Shown: in pieces, positions 20,500 through 33,238 of the stretch | How positions within the stretch are numbered: position 1 is the stretch's first letter | Layout: every line of letters begins with the position of its first letter | NCBI GenBank assembly: GCA_963995505.1 | Contig: OZ023192.1 | Coordinates: 6,865,001-6,929,000 of the forward strand | Origin: Hypericum androsaemum | Lineage: Eukaryota; Streptophyta; Magnoliopsida; Malpighiales; Hypericaceae | DNA: 64,000 nucleotides | Direction: 5' to 3' | Program-made: the position numbers and the translations under genes | Notes under the pieces: generated by a model | Told to the model about the DNA's origin: nothing | The model's input: only the letters and a program-made list of their open reading frames with translations | Databases searched by the model: none

Positions 20500-21240
20500 A
20501 TCTCAACCACAACATGTTAAGTGTCTTTGAAAAATCTTGCACCCGATACCCGGGAAATTTGCTGATAATCCGTACTGGCCACGATGTCGAAATGTGCCTG
20601 AAACTATCCTCCCTCTTCTTCGCCATTGCGCCACTACTAAGAAGTTGTGTAAGCAACATGTCCCGGTGCAAGGCCAGTGTTTGTGCTTTAGCCTGAGCTT
20701 GTCCCCTTGGCTGGAAGGCAACATTGGTATAACCACGGAGATATCCAAGGATGTTATTTGGAACTCGGTTTTTGGCACATGTTGTTGGTGAAGCTGGCAT
20801 TGGCGTAACTATGTGGCGTTCGCGGGGACCCAAGTTGTGGGTGACCAAACCACGTTTATTGCTAACAAACAAGTGATTTCTCTTTAGCATGATCTTCAGA
20901 CTTCAAGACGCAGGCCACTGTTCGGGTTAGTGTTGAGCAGCTGATCTCATGCTCACCTCCGAGGGAGGGTTTATTTATTTAGAATAATGGTGCGGCAAAA
21001 GGAAATTCGGGCTTGGCTGGAGGCGGGGTTGTGATTCGCGATGCCCGTGAAATATGTTGTATGGGGTTTGTGCCCAACACTAGCTTTTGTAATGCCCTAG
21101 CCTCAGAATTATGGACTATTTGGCGAGGGTTAAGGGTGGCATGGAACCAAGGATATATGCAACTGGTCGCGGAAATGAATTCGCAAGTAACGGCCAAACG
21201 TCTCACCAAAGACATAACTAAAGAACACTCGCTATAACTC
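20500..21240 (+). pseudogene. LINE 3' end: zinc-finger (zf-RVT) and RNase H, left copy
   Basis: Frame pieces read RCRNVPETILPLLRHCATT (about 20580), the zf-RVT region of plant LINE ORF2, and KDVIWNSVFGTCCW. They are followed after frame breaks by GLAGGGVVIRDAREICCMGF and ASELWTIWRGLRVAWNQGY (21013-21160), the RNase H core. The real order zf-RVT then RNase H is kept. Stops and frameshifts abound. The same fragment occurs at 59460-60060. Confidence 0.75.
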
Positions 21241-22840
21241 CTCATGATTAACTATCAAAACCTTCCTCAAGCATTAATGGCGCAGGGAATTCCAACACTA
21301 CTTTCTGGAGAGCAGGTCGACTGGCTCTGAAACTTGGTAGTCAAGTTTTCTTTGGGTTATCATGTACTGACTTTGCCTCCTATGGAGTGTATTTGGTTTT
21401 TACATCAAGATAGTAGCTTCCCTCGCACTACAACTATGTAATAGTTAGCTTTTTATTGGTTGAAATGTAAAAGGCAGGTTGATTCAATAAGAGAGTGCTT
21501 AACACTTACTACTACAAACAAAGAAATCACCACTAGGCCAGGCCCAAGCTCAAACAAGTCCAGCACCTAGTCTTCCAAAACAACCTCCTCTTTCCACAAG
21601 AAACCCAGAGCCCACTGAGAGAAAAGCCCACGTCCAAAACCGAAAATGCAAATCCTGCCAAGCTATCAGAATATCGTCCCCCCAAAAGAACAAAATATTC
21701 CAAGAAAGTGTCATTTTCCCAGAAAAAGATGGATTCTTGAGAGGCCCTAAGAGCCGTGCTCTCACCGGAAAATAAACGTCGACGAGACACGTCCAAAAGG
21801 ATGCAAAGGAACCTTCGCGTCAAATTAATATTTTGTCCTTTATGTGATTTGTACTACACGCATTTGAATGGGGTGTCCACTAATCTGACAAATATCAAAC
21901 TACGAAAAAAATTCAAAATTTTCAAAAAGAAAACGAAGAAAAATTGAAAAATATACATTTCTGAGGAGACTAGATTTAGTGTGGACACGTATTTTTGTAC
22001 TACACGCATTTTTTAGACTTGATCTAATCATTATCTTTTAAGTATTATTTGATCCCATTTAATCTTGCTATGAATTTAGCAATTATAATTTTTAGAATTA
22101 CTCAAAAATATTAGAAGAAAAAATAGCAACAGTTTCTTTGATTTTCTTGTCAAGACAAGCAAATGGAGGAGAAGAAAAAATAAATAGAGAAGTGAATTGA
22201 AGTGCACTATGGCATGTACTTTTCTCTCTTAAGTTTCAAGGAGTACAACTAGTCATAATTGGCCAAATGATACGACATATTTATATGAGAAGTTACATCA
22301 ATTTTCACCTATAAAAAGTCATCACCTTATACGAAAAGTTGCATAGATTTTCCCTCATGAAATGTCACCATTTTTTTCATCCAGTCATTCCTTCTATTTT
22401 TCATATTTATCCGCTTAATTTGTTAACAATTAATATTGTTTGGATTATGAGATATCATTTAAAACCAAAAAAATCTCCAAGAAACATCAACATAGCAAAG
22501 GGCGAGCTAGTAAATGGAGATGAATAGTGAAAGGGGGGAAAGTTGCGAAAGCAAACAAATCAAGGAACTGCCTAAATGGGAACTCATCAGCTAGTACACG
22601 CTTGCTGGACCACCTCATTCCAATGAAGTCTATAGGAACTTTCTCGGGAATATGCTAGGCAGCTGAGTCAAGGTTTTCATTGGTTTTATTTTTTAAGATT
22701 GCAGAAAGTTGCGGCCATTATATTATTGACCGCAATTTAAAATTCTACCCTGTATATTTCAAGACAAGGTCTTTAGATAGTGAACGGTAATTTAAAAGAG
22801 CTAGGGTCGTCGCCAGTCAAATATTAATTAAAGACGAGAT
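21241..22840. other. Old LINE tail and WAK copy B upstream region
   Basis: Further sequence shared with the right block (60061-61540). It has no intact coding region. It includes a CCTTGACTC (minus strand of GAGTCAAGG, about 22670) and a TTGACCGC (about 22728), W-box-like cores expected in defence-responsive promoters. The first is conserved in copy C (about 61371). Confidence 0.45.
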
Positions 22841-22950
22841 GGAAACTGATATCGCTTTCAGGTTGTTCTCAAGCCCTCAAGTTGCAGAATCAAACAAATG
22901 GAGAAACAAGTGAAATGAAGACTTGGTCACTGGTAAACTAGATTATACAC

Positions 22951-23539
22951 ATGCGAAATCTAATTAAATTATTGGTCCGAAGCAGATTTCTTGATACTAA
23001 AGAGATGAAGAAGAGTGCTAGTGCAGCTCAATGGATGTTCTTCGTGGTGATGCTGCAACTGAGACCCTGGTCTGTTTCCTCGGAAGCAACCGCGATTGCA
23101 AAGAAAGGTTGCGCAGACAGATGCGGGAACATAAGCGTTCCCTACCCGTTTGGCATCGGTGACTCCAGCTCCTCATGTTCCATGCACCCTTTCTTCCTGC
23201 TCACGTGCAATACCAGCTTCAGCCCTCATCGGTTGAGCTTCCTGAACTCGAATCGTTCGGTGACCAACATATCGGTGGTTGAAGGAACTGTCAATCGCGA
23301 TGTTCCGATTGCGTATACATGCTACGATGCCACAGGATATCGGGATTCATTCGGTAAGGAATTCAATTGGGCCAAGAAGTTTCCTTATTTCACTTTGTCA
23401 GATAAATGGAACAAGCTCACGGCAGTGGGGTGTAACACGGTCGGCTATTACCTATCGGAGAGCGAAGTAAGTATCGGAGGCGGTTGCGTCTCAACCTGCG
23501 ACCGGGTTCCTAATTTACGTAATCAGACGGGTTGTTCGG
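22951..23539 (+). pseudogene. WAK copy B exon 1: signal peptide and GUB_WAK domain
   Basis: The likely start is the ATG at 23005, which gives MKKSASAAQWMFFVVMLQL, a good signal peptide. The in-frame ATG at 22951 adds 18 residues before it and lies right behind a TATA-like GATTATACAC. The mature part shows CADRCGNISVPYPFGIGDS, the GUB_WAK pectin-binding signature, then a Cys-bearing region through WNKLTAVGCNT and GGGCVSTC. The exon ends TGTTCGG with GT at 23540-23541, the usual phase-1 junction of this family. The frame is open throughout. Confidence 0.85.
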
Positions 23540-24484
23540 GTTTGTTTCTATATTCTTTTCTATTGCTATTCATTACTGATATTTTTTTCCTAAGTTTTGT
23601 GCAAATTACTCTTTATTAAAGTGAACTGATAAGCTCTTTAATCTAATTAAAAATCTCCGTCCCCAATTGGGTCTTTTGTTAAAATTTAATAATTTTTTAT
23701 TATAATAACTAATATTTTTTCAGAATATATTAGTGCTAAATCTTTATCTCAATTTTTACATAAATTAATTTTTTGAATAATTACATATATTTTTACATAA
23801 TATACGAAAGCTTCATCATAAACAAATACTACTTTTAGTTATAAGTATTTTTTGGGTGAAAATTCTATTATAATTAGATGTTAAAAATTATTAAAAGTAA
23901 AAAAAACTATTGGAATTTTCTAGAAGATAATAAATGCCATTGTTGTTAATATATATTTTGGTGAGTTGCGTATAGACAAAATACTTTTTTAGTGTATATA
24001 TATTTATTGACCAAAAAGTTAATTTTATTAATTTGGAGTTAAAAAAATATAAATCTCTTTTATGTGATAACCTCTTTAAAGTGATAATTTTCTTCTGTCC
24101 CAGCAATATCATTTGGAGATTTTTTTTCTTTATTATAGAAAATTGTTTTGCTTCTGAAAAAGACCCTTAATGTCATGCCCTGAAAATTCGGATAACTGTG
24201 AAATAATGTACCCACTAAGCTTAATTCAGAGAAAAGAGATGCTAAATATTCAAGTATTTCTCTTAAATTTCAATAATTATTCAAAATAAAATCGAGTCTT
24301 CCAAAGCCCATTAAGTATGTTATGTCATGTCATGCCTATCCCTTATTCATGCATCGATTGTCCTCTCGATTAATTGAAATTAGCATTTGTTGATAAATTA
24401 CCCAACAGCTGTCTCTATTTCCTTCAATACTCATGTACATATCACGAAAGTAAAGAACAACACTTCAAAGAGAAAACTTGTCAA
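23540..24484 (+). other. WAK copy B intron 1, left part
   Basis: Very AT-rich non-coding sequence between exon 1 and the LINE fragment. No gene. Confidence 0.6.
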
Positions 24485-26310
24485 ACAATTTTTGTCAGAA
24501 TCTTGTACACCACGTTGATAGGCTTATAGGGCAAAACTGCTGAATGGACTATATAGACTGTCAACTTTCGGAATCAACACCAACATCATCTCGTTCAAAG
24601 TGGGAGGGATTTCTCCGGAGGCAAAGGCACTTTGTATGAAACTGACTCCCGATTCGCGAACTACTCCCCAATATCTCTGGTAGAACAAAGCTTGAAACCC
24701 ATCAATCCCGAGGGCTTTTAGCGGTGCCATATGGTATACCACCTCTCGAACTTCCTTACCATTCACCGGACGCATCACTCTTTGAGTTTCTGCCTCTTCT
24801 CACGCTGGAACCCCCCACAAGGAATGAGTGGTCCGGGTTTCCATCTCCACCCGAATATAGGTTTCTAAAGAAACCACATGCCATAATCTCTAGAGCATCC
24901 TCGTCCATCACCCATACCGTCATCCCGAAGTCCCTCAATCTTATTCTGACAGTGGCGCACAATTGCATAGTGTGGAAATATTTTATGTTTCGATCTCCTT
25001 GGCAGATCCACTTTTCCTGGGATTTCTTGTGCCACAACATCTCTTCCTGCTCTAGTACAAAGTCTAGCCCACTCAACTGCGCATAAAGCCTCCACTTTTG
25101 GTGCTCTATATTACTGAAGACATCTTTGTTCCACCGCCTCAACTCCTCCTTTAGTTCCAATAGTGTTTTTTCCACCGTTGTCAGTGAATTCCAATTGGCT
25201 CCCACTAGTGCATCAAACCCTGCATCTGTTAGCCATGCTACTTGAAACCTGAAGGGTCTCCTCCTTCTACCCCCTTGGTCGTGGTCCAAAAAGATTACTA
25301 ATACTGGGCTATGATCTGACTGGTACCTGGCCAAATGTCTGTAGGCAGAGATCCCATTGCCACCCTTGGGCAACTTTCCTGAATATGATCGTACATGCCA
25401 CACTGATAGCATATCACGTTGAGCCCTTCATATTCAAATTTTTATGGCATGCCATCAATCAATATTTTTCCCACTAGAGGTTTGCTTATGTCAAGCTCCA
25501 TGCAAACCCTAGCAAAGTGGCCCCTAACAGATCCTGCCGTATTCAGATCCAACTTGATCAGACGTCCTATCGTCGCAGCCAGGCACTTCAATAAACCACT
25601 GATGTAGTACTAGACGGGTAGGTTTGGTGGACGAATCCAAGCCTTGACCTTCATAACCTCCCCTGCCGTAGCGACAAAGTTACTGGACCATGTTCGAATA
25701 GTCAAGTAATGATCCTGGAACGTCCATGGACTTCCTAAGGTCGCCAAGTTGTAGTCCTTCACACAGACAAAGCATGCCATGTAATAGTTGTACTGTACGA
25801 AATCCCACCTTGGAATTCTAGGTCTGTTGTATGTGGGTTAGTAGCACCGGTAGCCTGCTGATTTCCCTAGGATCTTAATTACCACTGAATAGTTCCAACT
25901 CTCAGCAATCTTCTGCCTTGCTTCAGAGGAAAGATAGACCATAGGGCGATTAGGGTTTGTCTCTACATCCACTTTCGCTAACCCAGCGAATCATCAGTCA
26001 GGTCAATGAGGATCGGGGGTGGATCCCCCACCTCCCCTCGTACCGACTCCTTGTATAAGCATCGTGGTTGATTCTCCATCATCACTAGGTTCGTATGTTC
26101 AGCAGAGCTGGGCGTCATCGCATGTGCATGGATATCCTCCGACTCTTGCTTGCAGGGAAAGGTATTCGGCACTTGCGATGTGTAGGTTTTGGCCAGGCCG
26201 GTAGCAACCGGCTGCGGCTAGATTGTTGTTGATCGTCTGGAGGTCGCAGGAGCGACGGCCAGAGTTACGGCGGCGGTAGCCGCGCAGGGGGGAGAACTCG
26301 GGATTCATGC
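24485..26310 (-). mobile_element. L1-type LINE fragment in WAK intron 1, internally deleted
   Basis: Read right to left: ORF1 begins near 26308 (MNPEFSPLRGYRRRNSGRR), decays, and shows the CCHC-type knuckle CYQCGMYDHIQESC near 25420-25380. It then jumps into ORF2 sequence after the endonuclease (SDHSPVLVIF; FRFQVAWLTDAGF near 25240), the linker CQGDRNIKYFHT, and the RT start with LKALGIDGFQALFYQRYW (24720-24660) and LIPKV. It ends near 24490 at KPINVVYKILTKI. Most of the endonuclease and the rest of the RT are missing, and no A tail is seen, so the 3' end is truncated. Opposite in direction to the WAK. Confidence 0.8.
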
Positions 26311-26653
26311 TAGGGTTTCACTCTTTTTTTCTTCTTTTTATTTTGGGTATCTGATTCACTACATCTTGATACATCTAATACTTTATCCATGTAGGCATTT
26401 CTTAATAGATAATACAATCACAAGTCTGTGAGAGCTTCTTGCAATACATCTACTTCCTCAAATTGCTCATCCAGTTCTGGTTGAAAAGTTGTACTAAACT
26501 ATAACTTTGTTTCTAAGGCATTCCAGAAACTCGCATAACTTAGAAATTTTTTTAAGGGTAAATTTTTACATCATATTATTGCTAAAGTTTAAACCCTCAA
26601 CATTTTAAATTTTTATAACGCCTTATACCATTTGGTTACATGTCCTTTGGCAG

Positions 26654-27016
26654 GCATTGGACTTGGATGCTGCCAGACTGATATACAGAGAAGGGTCCAC
26701 CAAATGATCGTTCACATTGGAAACGTGGAAGACGAAAGCACTATGTGGGAATCGAATCCATGCAAATACGCCTTCCTGGCTGATAATAGGACAGCAAATA
26801 TCGAGAACATAATACAGCACCTGTCTAAAAACTCGACGTCTAACGTCGTGTACGAGTGGGTGGTTGACAAAAAGAAGTGTGAAGAGGCTCAGGCGAATGC
26901 AAGCTCCTACCGATGCAGAGGCAACGCTCGTTGCGATTACTCCGAAAACGGAGAGGGCTATCGATGCCTATGCAAACCTGGATTCATTGGAAATCCTTAC
27001 CTTGAAGGATGCACGG
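26654..27016 (+). pseudogene. WAK copy B exon 2: second extracellular exon
   Basis: The acceptor CTTTGGCAG ends at 26653 and the donor GT is at 27017. The frame is open and reads GIGLGCCQTDIQRRVHQM, then VVYEWVVDKKKCEEAQAN and a Cys-rich EGF-like stretch ending KPGFIGNPYLEGC. This corresponds to the WAK-associated region and first EGF-like repeat that follow the GUB_WAK domain. Phase 1 in and out fits exons 1 and 3. Confidence 0.85.
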
Positions 27017-28526
27017 GTACGTAAATGATAGAAACTCCGTCTTCGCTTAATTTTAAGATTATTTCGCGTTAAATTAGATTCTCCCGTGGTACATAATTTT
27101 TTTCGAAAACTATTTTTTAGAAATATAAACTTCAGCTTTTTATAATGATCAATTTTTTAACTGGAGAAATATCTTACTCTTTCGTGGTTGTGAGTTTAAA
27201 ATATAAGACGCACATTCAAATACTTGAGATGAGAAATATTTTCTTCCGAACCAAAAACCAATTATAATTGAGAGACTTCCTAATAATGTATTGGAATTAT
27301 TAGCGTGTTGCAATTAATTATCATTACACTTTTTTCATGTGTAATTTAATAATCCTTTTTCTCATACGGAATATACTTATGGTCAACTTAATATTTTTTC
27401 ATGATTGTTTGCATGTAAACATAATTTGTATGATGTCGAGTTTGTATTCTACTAGCCTTGACTAGATAATTAGAAAATTGAGCTAATAGGACTAACATCT
27501 TTTCGAATGATACGTTTCAAATTAATGATATGTATGCATCCATGTGATCATTTAGCTGAAACTAATTAGTATATAAATGATCGACATCATTGCTTAGTAT
27601 GCCCACATGTAATACCAAATATGAACTTTATAAATACAAGACATTCTGGAATAATATATATGTGATAATGGATAATGGAATAATATATATGCCCACATGT
27701 CTTTTTCCTATTTGTTTGATCGCCGTGGCTTGACCTTTATAGTTGGTTCAAGTCTTCTTTGATCAAGTTGCGCCTCACTTGTTCTCCAAGTTGCTTATAA
27801 TCAATTTGCAATGAACTTGTACTCTAAGAAAGAGTTTGTAGCCTTTGCTTGAAAAGTTTCTCTACCAAGATATCTTCTCTCTTCTAAAGCTAGATGATTT
27901 GATCTTAATATAAGTCTTTGATTCATGCATTTCTTATTTATTTTTCCTGTATACATTTCTTTTTCTTTTAATTTTGGTTAGTATCAATGATAGTACTAAT
28001 AAACAAGAGAGATTATATAAATCATAGAACATGCTCGATAATGGTCTTTCAAATAGGACAGAAAGCTTGTCCACAAACTTTGGTTTCCGAAATGGTCATT
28101 CAACTTCCAAAGCTTACATATTTATTTTAAAGATCTCTTTGAACGATGCAACTAACGTTATCAAAATTTTCATATTAAATATCCCTTCGGAAGATATACA
28201 TGGGATATCCAATTTCCCATAAATAGTGTATCTTGGGGAAATGCAAATTAATATATTAATATGTGTAGGGTTACATATTATATGTATAGAGTTTTGTGTC
28301 ACATAGGCAATGAATTTTCGAAACCACCAGATTCTAAATTGCCACAAATTAAACTTATGAATTTCCTCTTTATTGCAATAAAGAGATATATAAAATTAAT
28401 GATTAAAACTACTCAGTATGTTTGTCAATGAAATCGATTCCACCAAAGTGACCGACACATCTTTCCAGTTGAATCTTCATCTCTTCTCAATTAATTAATT
28501 CTTTGTTATTCTGTAATTTACATAAG
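27017..28526 (+). other. WAK copy B intron 2
   Basis: About 1.5 kb of AT-rich non-coding sequence. A small repeated phrase (GGAATAATATATATG) occurs near 27650 and 27690. No gene. Confidence 0.6.
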
Positions 28527-28675
28527 ATATCGACGAGTGCAAAAATCCAAAGAAATATCCATGCAAAGGCACTTGCAAAAATACAAAAGGAAATTAACAT
28601 GCAGCTGCCCGTTTGGAATGCATGGTGATGGTAAAATTGCTTGTCACTTTTTCCGAATTTCGACTATCGCCGCAT
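28527..28675 (+). pseudogene. WAK copy B exon 3: EGF-Ca domain, frameshifted
   Basis: After acceptor ATAAG the exon reads DIDECKNPKKYPCKGTC, the calcium-binding EGF start motif (DxDEC). In the GNYTCSC region one base is missing (28596-28600, AATTAACATG), so the frame hits TAA. In the shifted frame the domain continues TCSCPFGMHGDGKIAC to ISTIAA. The donor GTAAGT is at 28676. The following exon is at 36971, after a copia insertion in the intron. Confidence 0.85.
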
Positions 28676-28993
28676 GTAAGTTCTCTCCCCCAATTTTTCT
28701 AAAAGGAGTGCCTATATATTCAAGTACTGAGTGTCACTTTTATGCAAAAATCTAGACAACTGTTGACCACTAGTTTATCCAAAATTAATCTTTTAAAAAA
28801 AAATTATTGTTTCAAATATTGTTAGATTAAAAGTGATTAAATTATGATTTTGATATTTGTAAATGATAAATTTGTAATAAAATTAGAAAATATGTAAAAG
28901 TATTTGACATTTTATTAAAAAACCTCTGGCCAACTAGAGGTAATATCAGGAAACGAGAAAATCTGGGTAGCTTACTTGTCTGTTTTTTAAAAT

Positions 28994-28998
28994 ATTTG
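28994..28998. repeat. Target-site duplication ATTTG, left copy
   Basis: Repeated at 36746-36750 after the right LTR. Confidence 0.9.
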
Positions 28999-29452
28999 TG
29001 AAGGATTTCATGCATAATCTTAATTAAAGCAAAATCATAATATTTAATGAACACATCATTAAATCAAAATAGCCATATTAAAGTATTTACCTCTTATAGC
29101 GCAGTCCGTTCTTCGAGAGGTACGTCACAGGGTCGAGGGAGGCTTGTCACTGGTCGTCCTCGCTCACGTACACGAAGCGGGGATCGGGTTTCACCGCCTA
29201 AAAGCCTTGAGAGTCTCCTAGAGAAAAAGCTACGTCTCTTTTTCTCTGGTATGTGTTTTCTGTCTCCCTTCTCCAGAAAAAACCCATATTCCGTATTAAT
29301 AGAGAATACTGGGAGGAGAAAGGGGGTGGGAGAGTTATCACGTATAACAAACTCTCCTCATCCAAATCCCTTTCTAATTTAAATTAAAACTAAAAGATAT
29401 CCAATATCTTTTATTTAATTTAATGGGATAATCATGGGTGGATAATCTTTCA
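28999..29452 (-). repeat. 3' LTR of the intron copia element
   Basis: Starts (plus strand) TGAAGGATTTCATGC and ends ATAATCTTTCA. It is followed inward by a TCTCCCAC pyrimidine stretch, the complement of the polypurine tract. Confidence 0.95.
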
Positions 29453-30534
29453 TCTCCCACTCACACATGATTGACCATAATCAATCTATTCTCTCATTTT
29501 CGCATTTGGCAGATAGGCCGTGCGACCAGCATACATCGAGTGCACTTAGCTAAACCCAACAACACATAGTGGCCACTTGGATGATAGCTTCTCGATTAGC
29601 ACCTCCATCATATATAGTATGCATTACCCTAGGTCTTATCTCACAATCATTGTTTCTCACATGTGATTTCTGAAATAATCTATTCGTGTTCACTATTGTA
29701 TTGCTCTCAACACAATAGGCATGCCACTGAACCACGAAGATTCTAGAATGTGATCGATAGAGAACCTTCTCTTTTAACGATATTTGTTCCATTATGATCC
29801 AGCCAGCTTTTCCAGTTAGCCTTGCCAGGTCGAATCATAACCATGACCCTTTAAAGACTTTCCAAGCTAGCGGCAATGAATCATACTTCCAAAATACGTT
29901 AAGGATCCTAAGGGTAGAGTTCCGAAAACTATAGTTTTCGGAGTTAGTCTCACACTAGGGAAATTGAAATCACTTTTTAATAAATTAATTTTCCATCCAA
30001 AAGGTCGTAAAGCACACATGATATGAACCATGTGTTATGATGTTCTTTCCTTCAAATGGAGCGCATGTCTCTCACTAAAACACCATACTAGAGTATCAGC
30101 CTCGATGTTCACGAACAATGGCTTTAGCCTACCCAAAGACTACTCCAGGCTATCAAGACAGAATTATGGTAAGTTCTACTTATTTCTTACCATTGGATTC
30201 CATATAATCCTAATAAGTTCCGAGAACTTATTTAATGCACCATCTATTGCATGCACCATCAATAATCTTGCACTTTAACAAGTCCCTTTCTTGTAGTCAA
30301 GCAAGACGGCATTCATATTTTAGAACAGGCACTCGAATGATGTCCTAAAACTGCCTCATCTCAATCAAGAATCAATCCATTGACTCCCACTGAGGTAAAC
30401 ACCCGTGTGAGTGTGCTACTTTTCTGTCCGACATGCATTTAAGTAAATGTTACAAAATAACATTCACACAATATGTATTGCTGAAACAACTTTACTTTTA
30501 TTGAATAACAAATTCATTACAATATGAGCATAAA

Positions 30535-32226
30535 CTAACATCTTCGCAAACCCTGGGACCTGGCATGTTTCACAAAAACATCTCTAGATAGGCCCTTAGT
30601 CATCGGATCTGCTATCATATCCTGTGTAGGTATATGTGTTATGCTCACTTCCTTACACGCAACCATATTCCTAACAAAGTGATACTTGATATCAATATGC
30701 TTTGCTCTGCTATGAAATCTAGGATTCTTAGCATAAGCAATCGCTGCTTGATTGTCGCAAAATAAGCTCACTGGTTCTCCTGCGCTGGTTAGGGACAAAT
30801 GGTTTAAGAACCTCTTTAACCATACTGCTTCTTGTACAGCAGCTGCAGAAGCAACATATTCAGCTTCCATAGTTGACAGGGAGACGAATGTCTGTTTCTT
30901 GCTACTCCATGAAATAGCACCCCCGCCTAGCAAGAAGACATATCCGGATGTGGATTTCTTCTCGTCCACATCTCCTGCCCAATCGGCATCAGTGTACCCT
31001 TTCAGCCTTAGGTCTTGACCTTGGTAACACAGTGAGTATTCTGCAGTCGTATTCAAGTACTTCATAATTCCCTTGACTGCTTTCCAATGTGTTCTTCCTG
31101 GATTAGATTGGTATCTGCTTACTATCCCAATAGCATAGCAGATATCTGGCCTTGTACACAACATTGCATACATGAGACAACCCACCGCATTAGCATAAGG
31201 GACATTCATCATATCCTGTTTCTGTTGAGCTATTTTTGGACACATTTCTTTGTTCAGATTATGACCTTTGACAATTGGGACATATCTGGGATTACTGTCA
31301 TTACTGTTGAACCGTTCTACTACTTTGCGGATATATGTCTCTTGAGAAAGAGACAATAGCCTCTTCGAACGATTTCTCATAATCTTAATTCCGAGCACGT
31401 AATCAGCTTCTCCCATATCTTTCATTTCAAAGTTGGACGAAAACCAAGTTTTGAGCTCGTTAAGATATCCCAAGTCATTTCCAGCCAATAGTATGTCATC
31501 TACATACAATGTAATTATGACAAACTTTTTACGTGAGCGTTTAATGTAGACACAATGGTCTTCGTCTATCATTTTAAAATCATACGACATGATCGTATTA
31601 TAAAAACGAATATACCACTGTCTAGAAGACTGTTTTAGGCCATAAATTGATCTCATCAATTTGCAAACCTTACGTTCGCTGCCTTTATGGATATAACCCT
31701 CTGGTTGAACCATATAGATTTCTTCATCCAATTCTCCATATAGAAAAGCAGTGTTAACATCCATTTGATGTAGCTCAAGGTCCATATTTGCCACTATAGC
31801 CAGAATAATCCTGATGGTCGTAGATCTTACAACAGGTGAGAAAGTCTCATCATAGTCAATCCATTTCCTCTGTGTGAATCCTTGGGCAACTAAGCAGGCT
31901 TTGTACCTTTCGATACTACCATCTGCTTTTTGCTTAATTTTGAGAATCCATTTATTCCCAATTGCCCTACGCCCCTCAGGCAGGTCAACCAGTTCCCAAA
32001 CATATTTTTTCTTCATGGAAGCCATCTCTTCCTCCATTGCTTTAGCCCATTCATTTTTTTTGGGAGATGATAGAACAGCAGAGATATTCTCAGGTTCATT
32101 CTCATCTTGTAGGATAGCTAAAAGAATCTCACTTGTATTATTATCTGTAAATTTCAAGAGAGCATCTTCTGCACCTTCGACCTCAAATCGTTTGTGTGGA
32201 ATACTTGTTCTTTCGTACTCCCACTA
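30535..32226 (-). pseudogene. Copia RT and RNase H frame
   Basis: An open frame of more than 540 codons, readable from about 32226 (EVEGAEDALLKFTD) and ending at 30535. It has the RT start (NEWAKAMEEEMASM), the central block with QMDVNTAFLYGELDEEIYM, the catalytic YVDD in TLYVDDILLAG (about 31515-31490), TRPDICYA, and RNase H with ADWAGDVDEKKSTSGYV and SLSTMEAEY. There is no ATG of its own: a frameshift near 32225 separates it from the integrase frame. The reverse transcriptase part itself appears undamaged. Confidence 0.9.
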
Positions 32227-33238
32227 GAATTTGGAATCGTACTCCCACTAAGATGATGATCATATGGATCACGAACTTCCGGATCTGTTGGAGGTGGCAA
32301 ATCATGATCTTCCTCCTCCATTATTCTCCCACTCGGAGGGAGTGATCTAGATGATTTTGTCTCCTCAGTTTCATATAGGGTAAGATCTTTACTTACCTCT
32401 CCCAATTTCGGAAAATCATTTTCCAAAAATGTGACATCTCGTGATTCAAATTCTGTCATTTGTCCATTTTCGTGTTCGCCCACGAACACATATCCCTTTG
32501 ATACTTCAGAGTATCTAATGAAGATACTCTTCTTACCTCTCGGTCCTAATTTATCGAATTTACTGGAGGTAGTATGGACATAAGATGCACACCCCCACGG
32601 TCGTAAGTAGCTTAGATCGGGCTTCCGACCTGTCCACAATTTGTAATGGGTGGTAGTGACAGACTTGGAGGGCACACGATTTAGAACATATGTGGCAGTA
32701 AAGAGTGCATCTCCATAAAATGATATAGGTAAATCCGCTTCTGCCATCATAGATCTAACCATGTCTAGAAGGGTCCTATTCCTTCTTTCCGCTACCCCAT
32801 TTTGTTAAGGTGTGCGAGGAATGGACAACTGATGTTTAATTCCTTTTTCATCACATAGAGCTTTAAACTCATCGGAAAGATACTCACGACCACGATCTGT
32901 TCGTAAGGCCTTGATCTTCCATTCTAATTAATTCTCAGCATAATTTATGAAGGTCTTGAAGCAACTTAATGCTTCAGACTTGTGAGAAATCAAATAGATT
33001 AGACCATACCTGCTATAGTCATCTATAAATGTGATGAAATAATAGACTTCATGCCTAGCCCTCACATTCATTGGACCACAAATGTCTGAATGGATTAATT
33101 GTAACAGATAGTCGGCTCTAGTTCCTTACCAAATAGTTTTCTAGTCGATTTTCCTTCTAGACAACGTTCGCAAGTAGGTAAGTTAGCCTTTTCCAAGTTA
33201 CCCAATAGTCCTGCCTTAGCTAGACGATTCAAGCGATC
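32154..33238 (-). pseudogene. Copia integrase region, upstream part broken
   Basis: The C-terminal integrase part is open from 32762 (AEADLPISFYGDALFTATYV, then LRPWGCASYVH) to 32154. Upstream, to 33238, homologous sequence (ERCLEGKSTRKLFGKE and on) can be followed only across several frames with many stops, so the catalytic core is destroyed. Confidence 0.8.

Larger units (their letters stand above)
19822..23580 (+). repeat. Duplicated block, left copy (upstream region plus WAK copy B exon 1)
   Basis: Starting at AAGTTTGTTATAGCTGTACC this segment runs parallel to 58709-62260 with many small differences. It covers a non-coding stretch, the 3' end of an old + strand LINE, the WAK promoter and WAK exon 1. 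The left copy has extra bases, for example around 20880-20920 and 21400-21450. The two blocks lie about 39 kb apart now, but most of the distance is retroelement DNA, so they were much closer when they arose. Confidence 0.85.
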
